Origin: Cyanobacteria bacterium UBA11370 | GTDB lineage: Bacteria; Cyanobacteriota; Cyanobacteriia; Cyanobacteriales; Coleofasciculaceae | Assembly: GCA_003486645.1 (NCBI GenBank) | Contig: DNGI01000417.1 | Span: 6,753-13,165 of the forward strand | Direction of reading: 5' to 3' | Length of the DNA: 6,413 nt | Shown here: piece by piece, positions 3,880-6,413 of the stretch | Position numbering within the stretch: position 1 is the first letter of the stretch | How the letters are laid out: each line of letters starts with the position of its first letter | Translations under genes and position numbers: made by a program | Notes under the pieces: model-generated | What the model was told of the DNA's origin: nothing | Database searches by the model: none | Seen by the model: only the letters and a program-made list of their open reading frames with translations

Positions 3880-6383
3880 AAACGCTTCATTCGTTGACGC
3901 AGCCACTTACACAATTGCGGCAAAAATCAGAACGGCTTCGCGCTTTGTTGTCATTCAGAGTATCGGATACTTCTGCAACGGCTAACCCTTCAGAATGCGA
4001 AACCAAGCAGGGTGATTGGGCAAAGCGACAATTCCAGCGCAGATTTCCGTTCCAAAGGAGTAAAGGGACTCCACCGAGAAATCGAAAACCTCAAGGGCGA
4101 TCGCCTGTTATGTGGGTAGTGGCGGTAATCTCACTCACGAGTGTGATGGGCGATCGCTTCTACAATCAACCCAAGTTAGATGTAGGGAAAGCTGCACCTC
4201 AAACAATCCGCGCTCCTTTTGATGCCAGTATTGAGGATAGCAAAACAACTGAAGAAAAGCGCAAGGAAGCTCGTACAGGTTCTTTCCCAGTGTTGATGAT
4301 TGACAGAACCCTCACCGAAGAAATTGAGGGGGAACTCCAGCAATCTCTCGATAAGATGGAACAACTGCGACAGGTAGCGGGTGCGTTTCCATTCGTTCAG
4401 ACAGCAATTTTGTCCGATTCGACTCAACAGTATTTGCGCCAGAGTAAAAAATGGGAATGGGATTCTATTTTAGCTTTTGCAAAACGTGACCCCAATGTCA
4501 ACCCCTTTAGTAGGGGAGTTCCCTCGCCCAAGGAGACTGAGGAACTTGCAAATCTAGCTTTTGTCCAAGCTGTCAACGAATTGCAAAGCTATCGCAAACT
4601 CTCTTCTCCTCAAGCGTTTGCTCATCTAATTGATGCCATTAAACAGGCTAGAGAGGGTTACGATCAGGCATTGCGCCAGCTTTCAGAACTGAATACGACT
4701 GAATCGAATCCTCGCTACAATCCAGCGTTGCTGGCTTTATCCGATTCCCTTTGGCAAGAAACAAAACACGGTATTGTTGAGGTATCCAAGCGTATCCTTA
4801 CCCAAGGAATTCCGCCAGGGCTACCCCCGGAAATCTTACAGGATGCGGTAAAAATGCAAGTGAGTACCCTTGTTCCTGCGGAAGGGGAACCTGTCGCCCT
4901 TCAACTCCTCACCCCGATTTTACAGCCTAATTTAACCGAAGATAAAGAACAAACGAAACGGAGAGCCGAACAAGCCGCCCAAGCTGTAGAACCTGTGATG
5001 GTTTCGGTGGAACGGGGAGAGGTGATTATTCAAGGTGGGGAAGAAATTACTCAGCCGGATTTTGTTTTGTTGGATTATTTTGGCTTAAGCCATCGGGAGA
5101 TTAATTGGCTGGGTTTAATCGGATTTGGCAGTCTGGTTAGTGGGGCGGTTGTGATTTTTTGGCTGGTCGAACAGGGTGTTCATCCAAGGTTGCGGCGGCG
5201 TGACCATATTTTATTATTACTCCTCAGTGTAAGTATGCCTTTGCTGGTGAGGTTTAATGTTCCTTACACTGATCTGCCTGCAATTGGTTTATTAGTGGGT
5301 AGCTTCTATGGTTCTAGCTTGGGAGTAACAGTTGTGAGTTTACTCACCGGGTTAGTCACCTTTAGTATGGAGGGTAGCTGGGAATATTTACTGGCGGGGG
5401 CGGCTGGGGGACTGGTTGGGGCGTTGATGGCAGGGCGGATGCGATCGCGTGAGGAACTGGCGGTTTTGGGGAGTACGGTTGGGTTAACTCAAGGTGCGGT
5501 TTACCTGATCCTGAATCTTGTACCGAGTGCGGCGGTGGGTGCGGTTTGGTACACTGTTCTTCAAGAAGCGGCGTTATACGGTTTAGCGGGTTTATCGTGG
5601 AGTGTGGTTGCTCTAGGGATATCGCCTTACCTGGAACGCTTGTTTGATTTGGTAACGCCAATTCGTTTAGCAGAATTATCCAATCCGAATCGCCCTTTAC
5701 TGAAACGCCTAGCAACGGAAGCACCGGGAACGTTTCAACATACGCTTTTTGTGGCATCTCTAGCGGAAGCGGCGGCGCGAGAACTCCACTGTAATGTCGA
5801 ATTAGTTCGAGCTGGTACATTATACCACGATATCGGTAAAATGCACGATCCGTTAGGATTTATTGAAAATCAGATGGGAAATCCTAACAAGCATGATGAA
5901 ATTAATAACCCGTGGAAGAGTGCAGAGATTATTAAAAAGCACGTTTCGGAAGGATTGGTGATGGCACGCAAGCATCAGTTACCGAAAGCTATTCGTGATT
6001 TTATTCCAGAACATCAAGGAACGCTACTGATTTCCTATTTTTATTTTCAGGCTCAACAAAAAGCGCAACAAGAGGGTAGTTCGCCTGTAGAGGAGTCAGA
6101 TTTTCGCTACGATGGTCCCATTCCCCAGTCACGGGAAACAGGTATTGTCATGCTAGCGGATGCGTGTGAAGCCGCGTTGCGAAGTCTTAAGGATGTGAGC
6201 CTAGAAACGGCGTTAGGGACGGTGAATAAAATCTTCAAAGCCCGTTGGCAAGATAACCAACTAGTTGATTCTGGACTAACACGGGAGGAGTTGTCAATCA
6301 TTGCTGAGGTGTTTGTCACGGTTTGGCAACAATACAATCATCAACGTATTGCTTATCCGAAAGGGGCGCTGAATTGTAAGTGA
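3876..6383 (+). CDS. pgpH: 7TM-HD membrane protein of the PgpH family, probable c-di-AMP phosphodiesterase
   Basis: The family hydrolyses cyclic-di-AMP to pApA at the inner face of the plasma membrane, in osmotic and potassium control. The 835 residues are complete. A cytoplasmic basic tail (1-77) precedes a first membrane anchor (about 78-96). An extracytoplasmic 7TMR-HDED-type domain follows (about 97-408). Seven membrane segments lie at about 411-431, 444-459, 466-480, 481-497, 502-520, 528-549 and 565-583. A cytosolic HD domain spans about 620-800. Its metal ligands are visible: His622 (FQHTLF), His651-Asp652 in the HDIG motif, His689 (KKHVSEG), His713 (PEHQGT) and Asp762 (LADACEA). Where Listeria PgpH has a His-His pair, this protein has His713-Gln714. 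The domain order and HDIG core are unmistakable. The c-di-AMP substrate is inferred from the family. No strong ribosome site precedes ATG 3876, and the promoter in the 135-base gap after the tnpB remnant is unclear. HIP1 sites lie at 4097, 4150 and 5441. Confidence 0.92.
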   Translation: MKTLHSLTQPLTQLRQKSERLRALLSFRVSDTSATANPSECETKQGDWAKRQFQRRFPFQRSKGTPPRNRKPQGRSPVMWVVAVISLTSVMGDRFYNQPKLDVGKAAPQTIRAPFDASIEDSKTTEEKRKEARTGSFPVLMIDRTLTEEIEGELQQSLDKMEQLRQVAGAFPFVQTAILSDSTQQYLRQSKKWEWDSILAFAKRDPNVNPFSRGVPSPKETEELANLAFVQAVNELQSYRKLSSPQAFAHLIDAIKQAREGYDQALRQLSELNTTESNPRYNPALLALSDSLWQETKHGIVEVSKRILTQGIPPGLPPEILQDAVKMQVSTLVPAEGEPVALQLLTPILQPNLTEDKEQTKRRAEQAAQAVEPVMVSVERGEVIIQGGEEITQPDFVLLDYFGLSHREINWLGLIGFGSLVSGAVVIFWLVEQGVHPRLRRRDHILLLLLSVSMPLLVRFNVPYTDLPAIGLLVGSFYGSSLGVTVVSLLTGLVTFSMEGSWEYLLAGAAGGLVGALMAGRMRSREELAVLGSTVGLTQGAVYLILNLVPSAAVGAVWYTVLQEAALYGLAGLSWSVVALGISPYLERLFDLVTPIRLAELSNPNRPLLKRLATEAPGTFQHTLFVASLAEAAARELHCNVELVRAGTLYHDIGKMHDPLGFIENQMGNPNKHDEINNPWKSAEIIKKHVSEGLVMARKHQLPKAIRDFIPEHQGTLLISYFYFQAQQKAQQEGSSPVEESDFRYDGPIPQSRETGIVMLADACEAALRSLKDVSLETALGTVNKIFKARWQDNQLVDSGLTREELSIIAEVFVTVWQQYNHQRIAYPKGALNCK

Positions 6384-6388
6384 GTAGA

Positions 6389-6413
6389 GTGAGGGGGAGA
6401 TGGGGAGATGGGG
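6389..6413. repeat. G-rich purine tract at the window edge
   Basis: Runs of four to five G (6393-6397, 6402-6405, 6410-6413) are spaced by AGAT-like triplets and quadruplets, effectively tandem GGGGAGAT units. It starts a few bases after the stop codon of the 7TM-HD gene and continues beyond the window. It matches in type the tracts at 591-641 and 809-859. Three quadruplex-capable G-runs are visible and a fourth may follow outside. Confidence 0.55.

Noticed and set aside
5362..5820. 152-residue proline-rich open frame antisense to the 7TM-HD gene
   Set aside because: Its composition follows from reading the Gly/Ala/Leu-rich membrane segments backwards, and there is no ribosome site or motif.

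Overview
The window looks like chromosomal DNA from a cyanobacterium, probably a filamentous one with a repeat-rich genome. Six perfect HIP1 octamers (GCGATCGC at 1717, 2387, 2870, 4097, 4150 and 5441) point to this lineage. So do heptanucleotide repeats, small inverted-repeat elements and long polypurine/polypyrimidine tracts between genes. The species assignment is inference.

Layout, left to right. (1) At 1-54 lies the right half of a small repeat element. (2) ndk (nucleoside diphosphate kinase) is on the minus strand at 67-516, with a TTG start and a strong Shine-Dalgarno sequence. (3) A gene-poor stretch at 517-1195 holds a purine tract, a second and complete copy of the small element (about 773-900), and a structured segment (about 990-1150). 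That segment resembles cyanobacterial 6S RNA. (4) A 45-residue ORF (1196-1333) sits 11 bases before aroQ (type II 3-dehydroquinate dehydratase, 1345-1812). The two look co-transcribed and perhaps translationally coupled. (5) 1940-2914 encodes a divergent member of the ADP-ribosylglycohydrolase fold whose metal-binding aspartates are partly lost. (6) A 100-bp element with perfect 10-bp inverted ends (2916-3015) abuts the remains of an IS200/IS605-type tnpB (about 3019-3687), followed by its right-end hairpin. (7) 3876-6383 encodes a complete 835-residue 7TM-HD membrane protein of the PgpH family, probably a cyclic-di-AMP phosphodiesterase. (8) The window closes in another G-rich purine tract.

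Most genes are housekeeping: nucleotide balance (ndk), the shikimate pathway (aroQ) and nucleotide second-messenger turnover (PgpH type). I see no common pathway among them. No new multi-gene defence or biosynthetic system is evident. The unusual material is in the non-coding and mobile parts: a candidate 6S RNA, direct copies of one element bracketing ndk, and a decayed tnpB that has itself received short cyanobacterial repeats, one in frame inside the nuclease domain and one inside the right-end hairpin.
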